64,000 nucleotides of DNA from Thermogutta terrifontis (GTDB taxonomy: Bacteria; Planctomycetota; Planctomycetia; Pirellulales; Thermoguttaceae): positions 1,116,001 through 1,180,000 of the forward strand of contig NZ_CP018477.1 in the NCBI RefSeq assembly GCF_002277955.1. Reading direction: 5' to 3'. Shown here in pieces: positions 1 through 7,477 of this stretch. The first letter of the stretch is position 1; each line of letters starts with the position of its first letter. The position numbers and the translations under genes were made by a program. Under the pieces are notes generated by a model. That model worked only from the letters and a program-made list of their open reading frames with translations, was not told the DNA's origin and searched no databases.

Positions 1-153
1 GGGAGACCCGTGTTCCGCGATCACCTTTTCCCAGTAGGCTTCCATTTCCTGCTGGAATCGACGAAAAGCCTCCAACGAAACCCGGATGGGAACGGGGGTG
101 TTTTCGTGAGCGTGACGGCTCTTTCGGCTGCAATCGAACTGGGCGCCGTTCAT
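1..153 (-). CDS. Hypothetical protein, 5' part only
   Basis: The first 51 codons of a minus-strand gene run off the left edge of the window. The visible protein begins MNGAQFDCSRKSRH and includes RFQQEMEAYWEKVIAEHG, which looks like an amphipathic helix. The ATG at 153 was chosen because an AGGGGG sequence sits about six bases upstream. A second in-frame ATG lies two codons further up, directly against that purine run. I do not recognise the family, and too little is present to infer a function. Confidence 0.5.
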   Translation of the reverse strand, partial: MNGAQFDCSRKSRHAHENTPVPIRVSLEAFRRFQQEMEAYWEKVIAEHGSP

Positions 154-638
154 AACCATCCCCCTGTTGCGTGACTGGGTCTGGGAGCCACCCGCCGATC
201 TTCCCTTTTGACGTATCGGCCGGTGGAAGGTCCCTACTGAGCCCAGGTTTTGGTCACCGTCTCTTCGTTCTCTATTTTACCAACGCCGGTTGGCGTTGTC
301 TTTCTATTTGCTTCGACGGTTTTGGAACGGTTTGGGTTCGCAGGGTGTTTCTGGTTTTTTGATTCGGGATTTCACCTGGCTAGTCGCGGCCATTCCCACC
401 AACTTGAATCTCGGGTGCACCACATCGGGGTTTGAGGACACTTTCTCAACACAAGCCAAGCCAAGGCAAAGTGGTGCAAAAGCCGTGCCTTTCCTGCTTT
501 CCTCTGTGGGAGATGCGGGGGGAGCCAACGTAACGGGAAACGGGCCAACTCGCTGCCCAGCGTGATGTCGAGACACTGGAAACAGAGAATGGTTGCTCCT
601 TGTCAAGCTTGTCTGGGAAAATGTACAGAAAACGGGTC

Positions 639-678
639 AAAAAAAGTGCCCGGCGGAGAAAGGAATCCCCACCGGGCA
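639..678 (-). terminator. Intrinsic terminator-like hairpin, minus strand
   Basis: Read on the minus strand, TGCCCGG (678-672) pairs with CCGGGCA (653-647). Additional GGGA/TCTCC pairing is possible inside the loop. The hairpin is followed by C and seven T residues (645-639). This is a good intrinsic terminator shape, yet no minus-strand gene is recognised upstream of it, which suggests an untranslated transcript in the 700-1650 interval. Confidence 0.5.
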
Positions 679-680
679 GT

Positions 681-713
681 CACCACGGGCTGGTGGTGTT
701 TCCTTACTTTTTA
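681..713 (+). terminator. Terminator-like hairpin, plus strand
   Basis: CACCAC (681-686) pairs with GTGGTG (693-698) around a GGGCTG loop and is followed by a T-rich tract, TTTCCTTACTTTTT. It stands back-to-back with the minus-strand terminator at 639-678. No plus-strand gene is recognised just upstream, so its role is unclear. Confidence 0.3.
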
Positions 714-829
714 ACGCCGGAAGAAAGCTAAAGTTCCGAGGAATAGCTGGAACCTCAAGGCCGGAGTGCACCGCGGAGCGCGGAACGGTGTGCTTCTCAA
801 TTTCCGCCATGAAGGTTGGAGCAGCAGTT

Positions 830-932
830 CCTTGAGAACCGGCGTGACAAGCGAGCCTCCGACTTATCGGCGATTCCCCGCAGTGAGGTCCGTATTTTGC
901 GGGCCGGGCCTGTCACATCGGTTCTTCAAAGG
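830..932. ncRNA. Candidate structured RNA element (three-way junction)
   Basis: GAACCGGCGTGACA (836-849) pairs with TGTCACATCGGTTC (911-924), with one G-T pair and one mismatch. The stem extends outwards to about 830/932 with small bulges. It encloses two further hairpins: CCGA-CTTA-TCGG (859-870), and CCCGCA (877-882) with TGCGGG (898-903). The strand is not decided. The minus-strand terminator at 639-678 makes a minus-strand transcript of about 290 bases attractive. No known RNA family is recognised. Confidence 0.3.
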
Positions 933-1020
933 AAGGGTCATCCATTTCCGTTGATTGAGCCAGGCAAGTGTTGGCTCTGCGATTCTTGGGAGGCACCAGG
1001 TTCTCTGGCCCGCTTAGGAA

Positions 1021-1036
1021 GTTGACGGAAGTCAAC
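1021..1036. promoter_or_regulatory. 16-bp palindrome, copy 1 (putative operator)
   Basis: GTTGACGGAAGTCAAC is a perfect six-base inverted repeat around GGAA. It matches the site at 1151-1166 in 14 of 16 positions. Two such sites 130 bp apart upstream of flgM-fur resemble a dimeric-regulator operator pair. No binding protein can be named. Confidence 0.3.
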
Positions 1037-1150
1037 CAGTGCACGGAAGGCCCGAGCCGGGCGGGGGATATGCTGGTCGCCGACAAGCCATTTCAATGGA
1101 GAGTGTAAGTCGGCGGGGACCATATGTTTGTGTTTGGCGTCGCTGGCGCT

Positions 1151-1166
1151 GTTGACGGTAGGCAAC
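1151..1166. promoter_or_regulatory. 16-bp palindrome, copy 2 (putative operator)
   Basis: GTTGACGGTAGGCAAC is the second copy of the motif at 1021-1036. It keeps the GTTG and CAAC arms. It lies about 500 bases upstream of the flgM-like start. Confidence 0.3.
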
Positions 1167-1661
1167 ACGAAGGTGTTCCAATCGCTACGCGTGGAAAGAG
1201 ATCGCCAGAGAGCCCTGGTTTACCCGGCGGGATCATGCGATACCACCGGCACGACGCAGCGCACAAGGGCTTTTCAAAGGACCGGGACGGGGTCTGTCCG
1301 AAACAACTAGTGTGGGGCGGCACGCAGGGCAGAAAGGGCGAAGGGCCTGCCACGGAACGGCTTTTCATTCAGGTTCGCAACGAGAACGGTCTCTCACCTC
1401 TCGCACACGGTTGAAAACAGATAGCGCAGGAAAACTGCGAAAACACGCTTGTGGTGCGGGATTCTATTTGCTATGGCACGGACCCTGGCGGTAGGATATA
1501 CTTTGCCAGGGAGAGACCATAAGCACATTGCTAATGAGGATGTGGTCTGGCCGGGGAAGCCGGTCAGGTCTGAGGTGGCGGACTATCAAAGGGAAGAGTA
1601 AAATCAGGTTCGGCGGCTGTTTGACGAGAAGACCAGGGAACGACATCAGGGGAGTTGTGCA

Positions 1662-1940
1662 ATGCAGATTCATGGACCCAGCCATATTCATGGAGCTCAA
1701 GCGTTGAGTGGTCCGCATTTAAACCGGGCCAATCAAGTTTCGAGCTTCCAGGCGAGCACGCCCATCCAAGACGAAGTGCAAATCTCGGAATTGGGCCAGT
1801 TGCTGGATAAAGTCCATGAGCTGCCCGACATTCGGGCCGATCTTGTCGCCCGAATTCGACAGGAGATCGCGGCAGGGACGTATGAAACCGAAGAAAAATT
1901 GAGCATTGCCCTGGATCGCCTGCTGGATGAAATCGGTTGA
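1662..1940 (+). CDS. FlgM-like anti-sigma factor
   Basis: This 92-residue protein fits the size and layout of FlgM, the anti-sigma-28 factor. It has a polar, unstructured N-terminal half with the segment DEVQISELGQLLDKV (the VxxSxxAxxL-like stretch of the family) and a helical C-terminal half ending in EEKLSIALDRLLDEI. FlgM holds FliA inactive until the flagellar hook-basal body can export it. No other flagellar gene is in the window. The ATG at 1662 is preceded by CAGGGGAG at good spacing. Its stop overlaps the TTG start of the Fur gene by four bases, so the two are probably translated together. The family call rests on the sequence pattern alone. Confidence 0.65.
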   Translation: MQIHGPSHIHGAQALSGPHLNRANQVSSFQASTPIQDEVQISELGQLLDKVHELPDIRADLVARIRQEIAAGTYETEEKLSIALDRLLDEIG

Positions 1941-2461
1941 ACGTGGCGGACTATCGCGTTTCTCCCATCGAACCGCCGGAGCCTCCTCTTGTTCGCTTTG
2001 AGCGATTCCTGCGTGCGCGGGGCAGGCGGATGACCTCTCAGCGGCGCATCATTGTCACGGAAGTCTTCAGCCATCACGATCATTTCGACGCCGAAGACTT
2101 AATGGAGCACCTGCGGGAACGGATGAACTCGCGGGAGGTGAGCCGGCCCACGGTCTACAGGACTCTCAGCGAACTCGTCGAAGCGGGGCTGCTGAAACGG
2201 ATGGTCATCCGGGATCGATATGTCTACGAGCATGAGTACGGATATCCCGAGCACGACCATCTCTACTGTCAGGGATGCCACCAGCTTTTTGAATTTCGGA
2301 GCGAAGCCCTCCGGCATATTCGGGAAAGCGTGGCGCGGGAATATGACTTCGAGGCCGTCACGCACCGGATGATGATCATTGGCTGGTGTTCTCAATGCCG
2401 AGCCAAGCGCGACTCTGGACAAATGCCCGAGGCGGACAATCCGCCCCGGGCACAGATGTGA
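1937..2461 (+). CDS. Fur-family metal-responsive repressor
   Basis: This 174-residue Fur-family regulator has an N-terminal winged helix (GRRMTSQRRIIVTEVF, then VSRPTVYRTLSELVEAGLL, the recognition helix, near residues 70-90). The dimerisation and metal domain contains EHDHLYCQGCHQLFEF and a second CSQC pair, a layout consistent with a structural zinc site. HHDHFDAEDL supplies the usual histidines near the hinge. Start: TTG at 1937, inside the flgM-like stop (TTGA overlap). Whether it senses iron, zinc or peroxide cannot be told from the sequence. Coupling a Fur repressor to a FlgM-like protein suggests co-expression, not a demonstrated functional link. Confidence 0.85.
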   Translation: MNVADYRVSPIEPPEPPLVRFERFLRARGRRMTSQRRIIVTEVFSHHDHFDAEDLMEHLRERMNSREVSRPTVYRTLSELVEAGLLKRMVIRDRYVYEHEYGYPEHDHLYCQGCHQLFEFRSEALRHIRESVAREYDFEAVTHRMMIIGWCSQCRAKRDSGQMPEADNPPRAQM

Positions 2462-2472
2462 CAGCCTCGGAG

Positions 2473-2501
2473 CGGAGAGAAATTACCTCCGGTTATTTTT
2501 T
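2473..2501 (+). terminator. Weak terminator after fur
   Basis: CGGAG (2473-2477) pairs with CTCCG (2487-2491), and GTTATTTTTT follows. The stem is only five base pairs. The T-tract overlaps the last codons of the convergent cytochrome gene. Confidence 0.3.
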
Positions 2502-5060
2502 CGGAGCCAGGAATTCTGCCAGGATGTCAATCTCTTCTTTGGTCAGCAAATTCTTGCCTGGTGTCTCTGGGAAAGCGTGGTAAGACGGCATGCCGTCATT
2601 GGTTTTGGGATAGAACCGCTTGGACTTGGGATCGGCCACAAACGCGGCAATCCATTTCTTTGACCCATAACCTGTCAGATCAGGGCCGGATCCTCCACCC
2701 ACGCTGTAGAACTTGTGGCAATCGGCGCACGTAAAGTCCTCGAAAAGGTGGAGGGTGTCCTCATCGGGTTCGGGTGGTTCCTCGCCGTCCGGCCAGTCTT
2801 TCTTGGCTTCCGCGGCGAGGGCATCGATGAGTTTGTCAAACTCTTCTTTTCCGATATCACTGATCAGTTCGCGAAGGTTCCCTTTGACAAACTCGACCAT
2901 GTCGCCCTTGGCAAAGGCTGTCTTGCCAAAGTATTTGTCAGAATCCACTTGTTTCGGATCCAGAAGACCGGCAATCCACTCGCGGGTGGCGAAGCCCCCC
3001 AGGTCGGGCGCAGCGGTCGAGACGGCCGGAATCCCGTTTTCCGGCAGCGACAAACCGTGGCAGAGTGAGCACTGAGCGAATTCCCACAGCCACCGTGCTT
3101 CCGCCTGACGGTCACCTGTTGGTCGCGCGGGGAGATCTCGCTTGCGGGCCTCCCACTGGCCCAACACGAACGTCGCCGGCGGGGGAGCCCCTTCTTCTTT
3201 TTCCCCCTCCTGCCCGTCGAGCGATTTTTCCGGCCAGTCTCCCCGGAGGAAGTTGGCAAGAATGCTCACCTGGGTAGGTGAGAATCGATTTTTCTCTGGC
3301 CGTGCAGCATCTTCGATAAACTGCGGCATTCGGTCGTTGCGAAGACTATAAAAATGCACATGCTGCGGGGAGGCGATGATTCCAATGAGCCATTCGCGCG
3401 ACCCATATCCTGTCAAATCGGGTGCCTGGCCCACGGGACCGGCATCGTAGAATCGGTGGCATCGCGCGCATTCCTGGCTGGCGATGATTTGACGTCCTCG
3501 GGCGATCAATGCCACATCGCGACGATCGATTTCCCGCTGCGAGGGCAAACGTGCCTCCGCGGACAGCGCAGCGATCACTGCTTCCTGATCCTCGGGCGGG
3601 AGCTTGGTGAAGCGTTCCTCGACATAGCGAACCATCACCCCCGCGGCAAAGCGCGTATTGCCGAAGTACTTCTCGCTGGCGATCTGCTTCGGATCGAAAA
3701 ACCCTTTCAGCCACTCCCGAGTGGCAAAACCGTAAAGATCTGGTGCGCTGGGATTGTCGCCGATCATCTTCAAGGATTCAGGGCCCGAGTAGTTGTGACA
3801 GCTCAAGCATTGCTGCTCATACAGGCGGGGGCCCTCTACCTTGGGGTCCTCACGGAGCAAAGTCAGTGCTCCGGCCGGTGGAATTCCTCCTCGCAAGGCA
3901 ATGAGTTCCACGGTCCGTTTGGCTTCTTCTTCTCCGGCTGCCCGAGCTTTCTGAAAATCGGCATCCAGCCAATCATGTCGATACGAGGCATACGTGAAAT
4001 ACGCCAGACCTCCCACGATGACCAGCGTCACAAGGATGTTCCAAATGTGGCCCAGTTGCCACCGTCCCAGAATGGGCATGAGGATCACGAGAATGGCGAT
4101 CAAGCCGGGAATCACGAAGATCGGCAGGATTTTCAATTCACCAGGGAAAATGTTAGAGAAGCCATACAGTCCGCGGAACGACCATTCAGGGCGAGCTGCC
4201 GCATAGAAGTGGGCGGGATCGGTATCGGCGGGAGCGCCCAACGGTGCGCCCATGTGTTCTGCTGGAGATTGCCACGCGGCCAGCGAACCAAGACCGGGAA
4301 GTCCCTGCTGACATGTGAACAGGAAGACCACGATCAGCGTCACGAGGCACGCCACGCCTTGAATGACAACAGGAAACCGCGGGTCGGGCCGGGCCAGCGG
4401 ATAATCCTGGGGACGCTCTTCCACGGCCCGCGCAGCTCGACGGGAAAGAGCAGCATGGGCTAGGGCCAAAAGCCAGATCCCGATGCCGAATATCGCCACA
4501 TGCAAGGCAAAGAAGCGAGTGAGGGTGAGGTGCCCAAATTCAGCCCCGCCTACTGCCAGCCGATAGAGCGCTCCACCGATTTGGGGCAGAAGCATGAGGA
4601 AACTCACACGTGTTTGCGTCGCGGCATAGCCTTCCTGGTCCCATCGGAGGAGGTCGCCCGTCAAACACGCGCCGAGGGCAAACGCCAGAAGAAGCAGGCG
4701 GGTCCAGAACACCCACTCCCGGGGCGCTGTATAAAACCTCGTGAAGATGCGGATGAGAATCGTCAAACCCAGAAAACCTACCAGAACCTGGGCACCCCAG
4801 TAATGCAGGCCGCGCAGCAACCAGCCCAGCGGGATTTGGTATTGAATGAAGTACACGCTCTCCCAGGCGGTCTGCGAGGAGGGACTGTAGTGCGTCCAGA
4901 GGAAAAACCCTGTGATGGCCTGCTGGACAAGGAGGAAGAAAATGACGGATAGGCAAATGGGCCACCAACAGCGGCCGAAAGCGTCGCAGCCCCCACCGCA
5001 GCTTGCCCGCCAGATCGAACGCCAGCCAATCCGGTCATCCAACCAATCGACGAAACTCAT
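2493..5060 (-). CDS. Cytochrome b fused to a tetrahaem c domain (bc complex 1)
   Basis: Residues 1-360 form a full-length cytochrome b. A b6-like part is followed by a subunit-IV-like part with ARPEWSFRGLYGF, a PEWY-loop variant reading PEWS. Haem-b ligands H86, H187 and H202 are visible. The position matching the fourth ligand, residue 100 in GFLGLT, is threonine. Residues 365-855 carry four c-haem sites: CLSCH (418), CARCH (531), CSLCH (664) and CADCH (778), in two similar halves (about 418-610 and 664-855). The protein should oxidise quinol together with the Rieske protein encoded 166 bases upstream, passing electrons through its own c-haems. Start: ATG at 5060 with AAAGGTGA upstream; a TTG at 5084 is a weaker choice. 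855 residues. Confidence 0.88.
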   Translation of the reverse strand: MSFVDWLDDRIGWRSIWRASCGGGCDAFGRCWWPICLSVIFFLLVQQAITGFFLWTHYSPSSQTAWESVYFIQYQIPLGWLLRGLHYWGAQVLVGFLGLTILIRIFTRFYTAPREWVFWTRLLLLAFALGACLTGDLLRWDQEGYAATQTRVSFLMLLPQIGGALYRLAVGGAEFGHLTLTRFFALHVAIFGIGIWLLALAHAALSRRAARAVEERPQDYPLARPDPRFPVVIQGVACLVTLIVVFLFTCQQGLPGLGSLAAWQSPAEHMGAPLGAPADTDPAHFYAAARPEWSFRGLYGFSNIFPGELKILPIFVIPGLIAILVILMPILGRWQLGHIWNILVTLVIVGGLAYFTYASYRHDWLDADFQKARAAGEEEAKRTVELIALRGGIPPAGALTLLREDPKVEGPRLYEQQCLSCHNYSGPESLKMIGDNPSAPDLYGFATREWLKGFFDPKQIASEKYFGNTRFAAGVMVRYVEERFTKLPPEDQEAVIAALSAEARLPSQREIDRRDVALIARGRQIIASQECARCHRFYDAGPVGQAPDLTGYGSREWLIGIIASPQHVHFYSLRNDRMPQFIEDAARPEKNRFSPTQVSILANFLRGDWPEKSLDGQEGEKEEGAPPPATFVLGQWEARKRDLPARPTGDRQAEARWLWEFAQCSLCHGLSLPENGIPAVSTAAPDLGGFATREWIAGLLDPKQVDSDKYFGKTAFAKGDMVEFVKGNLRELISDIGKEEFDKLIDALAAEAKKDWPDGEEPPEPDEDTLHLFEDFTCADCHKFYSVGGGSGPDLTGYGSKKWIAAFVADPKSKRFYPKTNDGMPSYHAFPETPGKNLLTKEEIDILAEFLAPKK

Positions 5061-5226
5061 CGATTCACCTTTATAAGCAGTCAAAGGGTTGAGGTTGCTG
5101 TTTCTTCCTGAAGACCCCGGTTATAGCGGAGCCTAAATCTTGACAGATGGAAGGCCCCCGTGATTCGCACGTGTGTTTTCTCGTCCTTTTTTCCCACCGG
5201 CCACGGCGGTTGAATAAGGGCTTATC

Positions 5227-5856
5227 TCAGGCCACGGGAATTTTTTGAGCGGTTCCGACTTGAAAGTTTTGGAATTCTACCCAAATCTCCTGCCCGTTGC
5301 GAATTTCCACCGAGAGTGTATCCATGTCACGCGGGCTGGGGGAGACGGCGTCCAGACGTTTGCCGTCAAGATCGAAGCGCGCCAGGTGACAGGGACAGAA
5401 AAACTCGCCGGCATTGCCCTGACCCTGCGCCGCGCGGTACTCGATAGCACAGCCGGCGTGGGGGCACACCACGTGGAGGGCCTGGACTGTGCCATCGGGG
5501 AGTAGCCGCAAATACACGGCTCCCACTGGCTCCCGAGAAAGGGTCCAGCCGTTACGTTTCTCCGCCACAATTGGGAACTTTCTCGGTGAGCCGTCTTTCG
5601 GCAGGTTGTCGAGAGTGGTCAGCCGAACGAGAAGTCCGCCTTTGCGACCACTCCGCAGCGGTGCCAGGAAAGCAGCCAGGCCAGTAACCAGCGATGGGGC
5701 CAGCGCAATCAGTCCCAGGATCCAGGCTATCAGGCTGCCCAGCACGCCGCGGCGGTTCGGGGCAGAAGAAGGCACATTTGCCGCGCCACAACAGGGGGGC
5801 AAAGAACCGGACTGCGAAGTTCCCCGAGATTGCCCCGGCATTTCATTCTGTTGCAT
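5227..5856 (-). CDS. Rieske iron-sulfur protein of bc complex 1
   Basis: This 209-residue protein has the two Rieske cluster motifs, CPHAGC (near residue 132) and CPCHLARFD (near 155). These supply two cysteines and two histidines for a [2Fe-2S] cluster. The N-terminus has NRRGVLGSL followed by a long hydrophobic helix (about 38-65), which looks like an uncleaved Tat signal-anchor, as is usual for Rieske proteins. It precedes the fused cytochrome b/c gene on the same strand, so the two form one operon. It should shuttle electrons from quinol to the c-haems of the fusion partner. Confidence 0.9.
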   Translation of the reverse strand: MQQNEMPGQSRGTSQSGSLPPCCGAANVPSSAPNRRGVLGSLIAWILGLIALAPSLVTGLAAFLAPLRSGRKGGLLVRLTTLDNLPKDGSPRKFPIVAEKRNGWTLSREPVGAVYLRLLPDGTVQALHVVCPHAGCAIEYRAAQGQGNAGEFFCPCHLARFDLDGKRLDAVSPSPRDMDTLSVEIRNGQEIWVEFQNFQVGTAQKIPVA

Positions 5857-5922
5857 GGCTCAGCTCCGGTAACGCGCCGATGAATTCTCCGGCTCCTTGA
5901 GCTTCAGGTTAACACCCGCCAG

Positions 5923-5931
5923 TTTATAGCA
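5923..5931 (-). promoter_or_regulatory. Extended -10 promoter candidate for bc complex 1
   Basis: On the minus strand the sequence reads TGCTATAAA, an extended -10 element (TGN plus TATAAA). No good -35 hexamer precedes it. Transcription would start near 5916, giving a leader of about 60 bases to the Rieske ATG at 5856. Confidence 0.35.
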
Positions 5932-6029
5932 AGCACAATCAAGCGTTTCCTTTTACGATGCCGGTCCGGCATTGGTTTGACCGGCCATCCTGCCCCGTTC
6001 CGGTCTTGCCCTCGTCGCGTGGTCGTTCC

Positions 6030-6080
6030 AGATGCCTTATTCGCCCGCATGCGCCCTCAGGCGCAGCAGATGCGGCATCT
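6030..6080. other. Stepped hairpin downstream of the nrnA-like gene
   Basis: AGATGC (6030-6035) pairs with GCATCT (6075-6080), CGCAT (6046-6050) with ATGCG (6070-6074), and GCGCC (6051-6055) with GGCGC (6060-6064) around a CTCA loop. This makes a 16-bp interrupted stem. It may protect or end the nrnA-like transcript. Confidence 0.35.
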
Positions 6081-6167
6081 TGTTGGTGGGTTGCCCGGGA
6101 TTTGGGCATCCCGAAACGTTGGCCTGCCCATCCTGTGAATACTCCATCCCGGCTGCGGCAGGCATGA

Positions 6168-7193
6168 TTATTGTTGCATGGCTCGACGGGCAGCGTCAAG
6201 CACGCGGGCACGGGCAACCTCAAGGGGGCCGGGGACGGTGGCACCGGCAGCCGATCTGTGGCCTCCGCCCCCAAACACCGCTGCCAGGCGGCTGCAATCG
6301 ACGTGGCACCGGCTGCGAAAGCTCACCTTGAACTGTCCCGGCACGTGTTCGATGAACATGAGCGCCAGTTCCGTCCCTGCCACAGTGAGCGTTGTGTTGA
6401 TGATGTCTTCAGTGTCGGAGGACAAGGCCCCGGTCTCGGCGAAATCGGTGTTCAAAATGTACGAGTGAATGATGCGCCCACCGAGCTCTGTCTCCGCCCG
6501 CGCCATCGCCCGTCCCATAAGGCGGAACCTTCCCAGACGTTCGTTTTCAAAGAGTTGGCGATACAGTTTGTCCGGAACCACACCGGCCCTGGTCAGTTCC
6601 CCCGCTAATTCAAATGTTTCTGCTCGGACAGAATTGAATCGGAACCATCCCGTATCGGTGGCGATGGCTGCAAACAGAAGTTTTCCCAATCGGGGAGTGA
6701 AGGAAAACCCTAAGCGTCGCACCAACTCGGCAATGATTCGGCCGGTGGCCTCGGCCTGGGTGTCCTTGAAAAGTTCCGCCCCCAAATCATCGCCGCTCAC
6801 GTGATGGTCGATGACGATTTTCTTACGGGGAAATCCCTTGATGACGGGGCCCATATCTCCCAGTTGTGCCCAGGCCGTTGTGTCGAGGACAACGAGAATA
6901 TCTGCCCGCTCGATTTCCTCTTTTGCCCGAAGATCGCGCAGTTCGATGAGTTCCTGGTTTTCGTCAAGAAACTGCAGGGCAGGGGGGACGCTAAAGGCGT
7001 TGACACAGGCCACCTGCCGCCCCATTTGACGCAGAACATCTGCCAGGGCAAGCTCGCTGCCTATCGCATCGCAGTCGGGTCGAATATGTGTGGTCAGCAG
7101 AAACCTCTGATGCTCTTGTAAAACCTCTAAAAGGCGGGGCCAATCGACAACCAGCGGCGTGGTTGCGATTTTGGGGGCTTGTTCACACGACAC
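6168..7193 (-). CDS. DHH/DHHA1 phosphoesterase, NrnA-like oligoribonuclease/pAp phosphatase
   Basis: This 341-residue protein has the DHH-family metal motifs RPDCDAIGSE (residues 39-48), VVLDTT (about 101-106), DHHVSGDD (129-136) and ATDTG (178-182), and a C-terminal DHHA1 motif GGGGHRSAAG (308-317). NrnA proteins degrade very short RNAs and dephosphorylate pAp. The family also includes cyclic-dinucleotide phosphodiesterases, but no extra sensor domain is present, so NrnA is the best fit. Start: GTG at 7193 with GGGAGAG five bases upstream. The open frame continues to 7322, but the added 43 residues are Arg/Cys-rich and unlike the family. The length matches typical NrnA. Confidence 0.85.
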   Translation of the reverse strand: MSCEQAPKIATTPLVVDWPRLLEVLQEHQRFLLTTHIRPDCDAIGSELALADVLRQMGRQVACVNAFSVPPALQFLDENQELIELRDLRAKEEIERADILVVLDTTAWAQLGDMGPVIKGFPRKKIVIDHHVSGDDLGAELFKDTQAEATGRIIAELVRRLGFSFTPRLGKLLFAAIATDTGWFRFNSVRAETFELAGELTRAGVVPDKLYRQLFENERLGRFRLMGRAMARAETELGGRIIHSYILNTDFAETGALSSDTEDIINTTLTVAGTELALMFIEHVPGQFKVSFRSRCHVDCSRLAAVFGGGGHRSAAGATVPGPLEVARARVLDAARRAMQQ

Positions 7194-7477
7194 GAGGACT
7201 CTCCCTATTTCGTGTTCCAATCTTCTTTCGACGTAAATTGAGGTCGTTGCTGTTTCCGTACAACCGCACCGACGCAGGTTGCCGCCCCTCGAACCGCAAT
7301 TCTTCCTTGTGGAACGCTTCAACCCAACGTGCTCTTAAATCCGCACTTGTGCGGCAGGATGCCGGTTTTTGCTTTAAAAATTGTAGCTCACGTAGACTAC
7401 TGCCAAGGAGCGTCGTTTGACGCTGGGTTTGGGTGTCGCCAATCCTATTTTCAGCTCCGGCGGACTATCAACACGGA

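Larger units (their letters stand above)
154..1661. other. 1.5-kb intergenic region without a convincing gene
   Basis: Short open frames occur on both strands, but none has a recognisable protein or good start context. The region holds a minus-strand terminator-like hairpin (639-678), a plus-strand one (681-713), a large foldable element (830-932) and two near-identical 16-bp palindromes (1021-1036, 1151-1166). No tmRNA, RNase P, SRP or tRNA signature could be recognised by eye. It separates the minus-strand gene at the left edge from the plus-strand flgM-fur pair. Confidence 0.5.
5857..6167. other. Intergenic region with hairpins, Rieske leader
   Basis: This lies between the end of the NrnA-like gene and the Rieske start, both on the minus strand. 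It contains a perfect 15-base hairpin ATGCCGGTCCGGCAT (5958-5972), a long stepped hairpin (6030-6080), a third short one (6092-6108) and an extended -10 promoter candidate (5923-5931). None of the hairpins is followed by a T-tract on the minus strand. Confidence 0.4.

Noticed and set aside
866-873. Minus-strand GCCGATAA, a sigma-28 -10 match
   Set aside because: No TAAA element lies 15 bases upstream and the bases are part of a hairpin, so it is likely chance.
851-910. tRNA-like 3' half in the 830-932 element
   Set aside because: GAGGTCCGTATT..GGGCCGG loosely resembles a T-arm, but the invariant loop bases do not match and no matching acceptor strand or anticodon arm is present.
3354-4463. 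369-codon plus-strand frame opposite the cytochrome b/c gene
   Set aside because: It is antisense to a clearly functional gene and has no recognisable family; high-GC antisense frames are common.
1575-7469. GGCGGACTATC occurring at about 1578, 1945 and 7459
   Set aside because: One copy is inside the fur coding sequence, the contexts differ, and there is no palindrome or spacing pattern.
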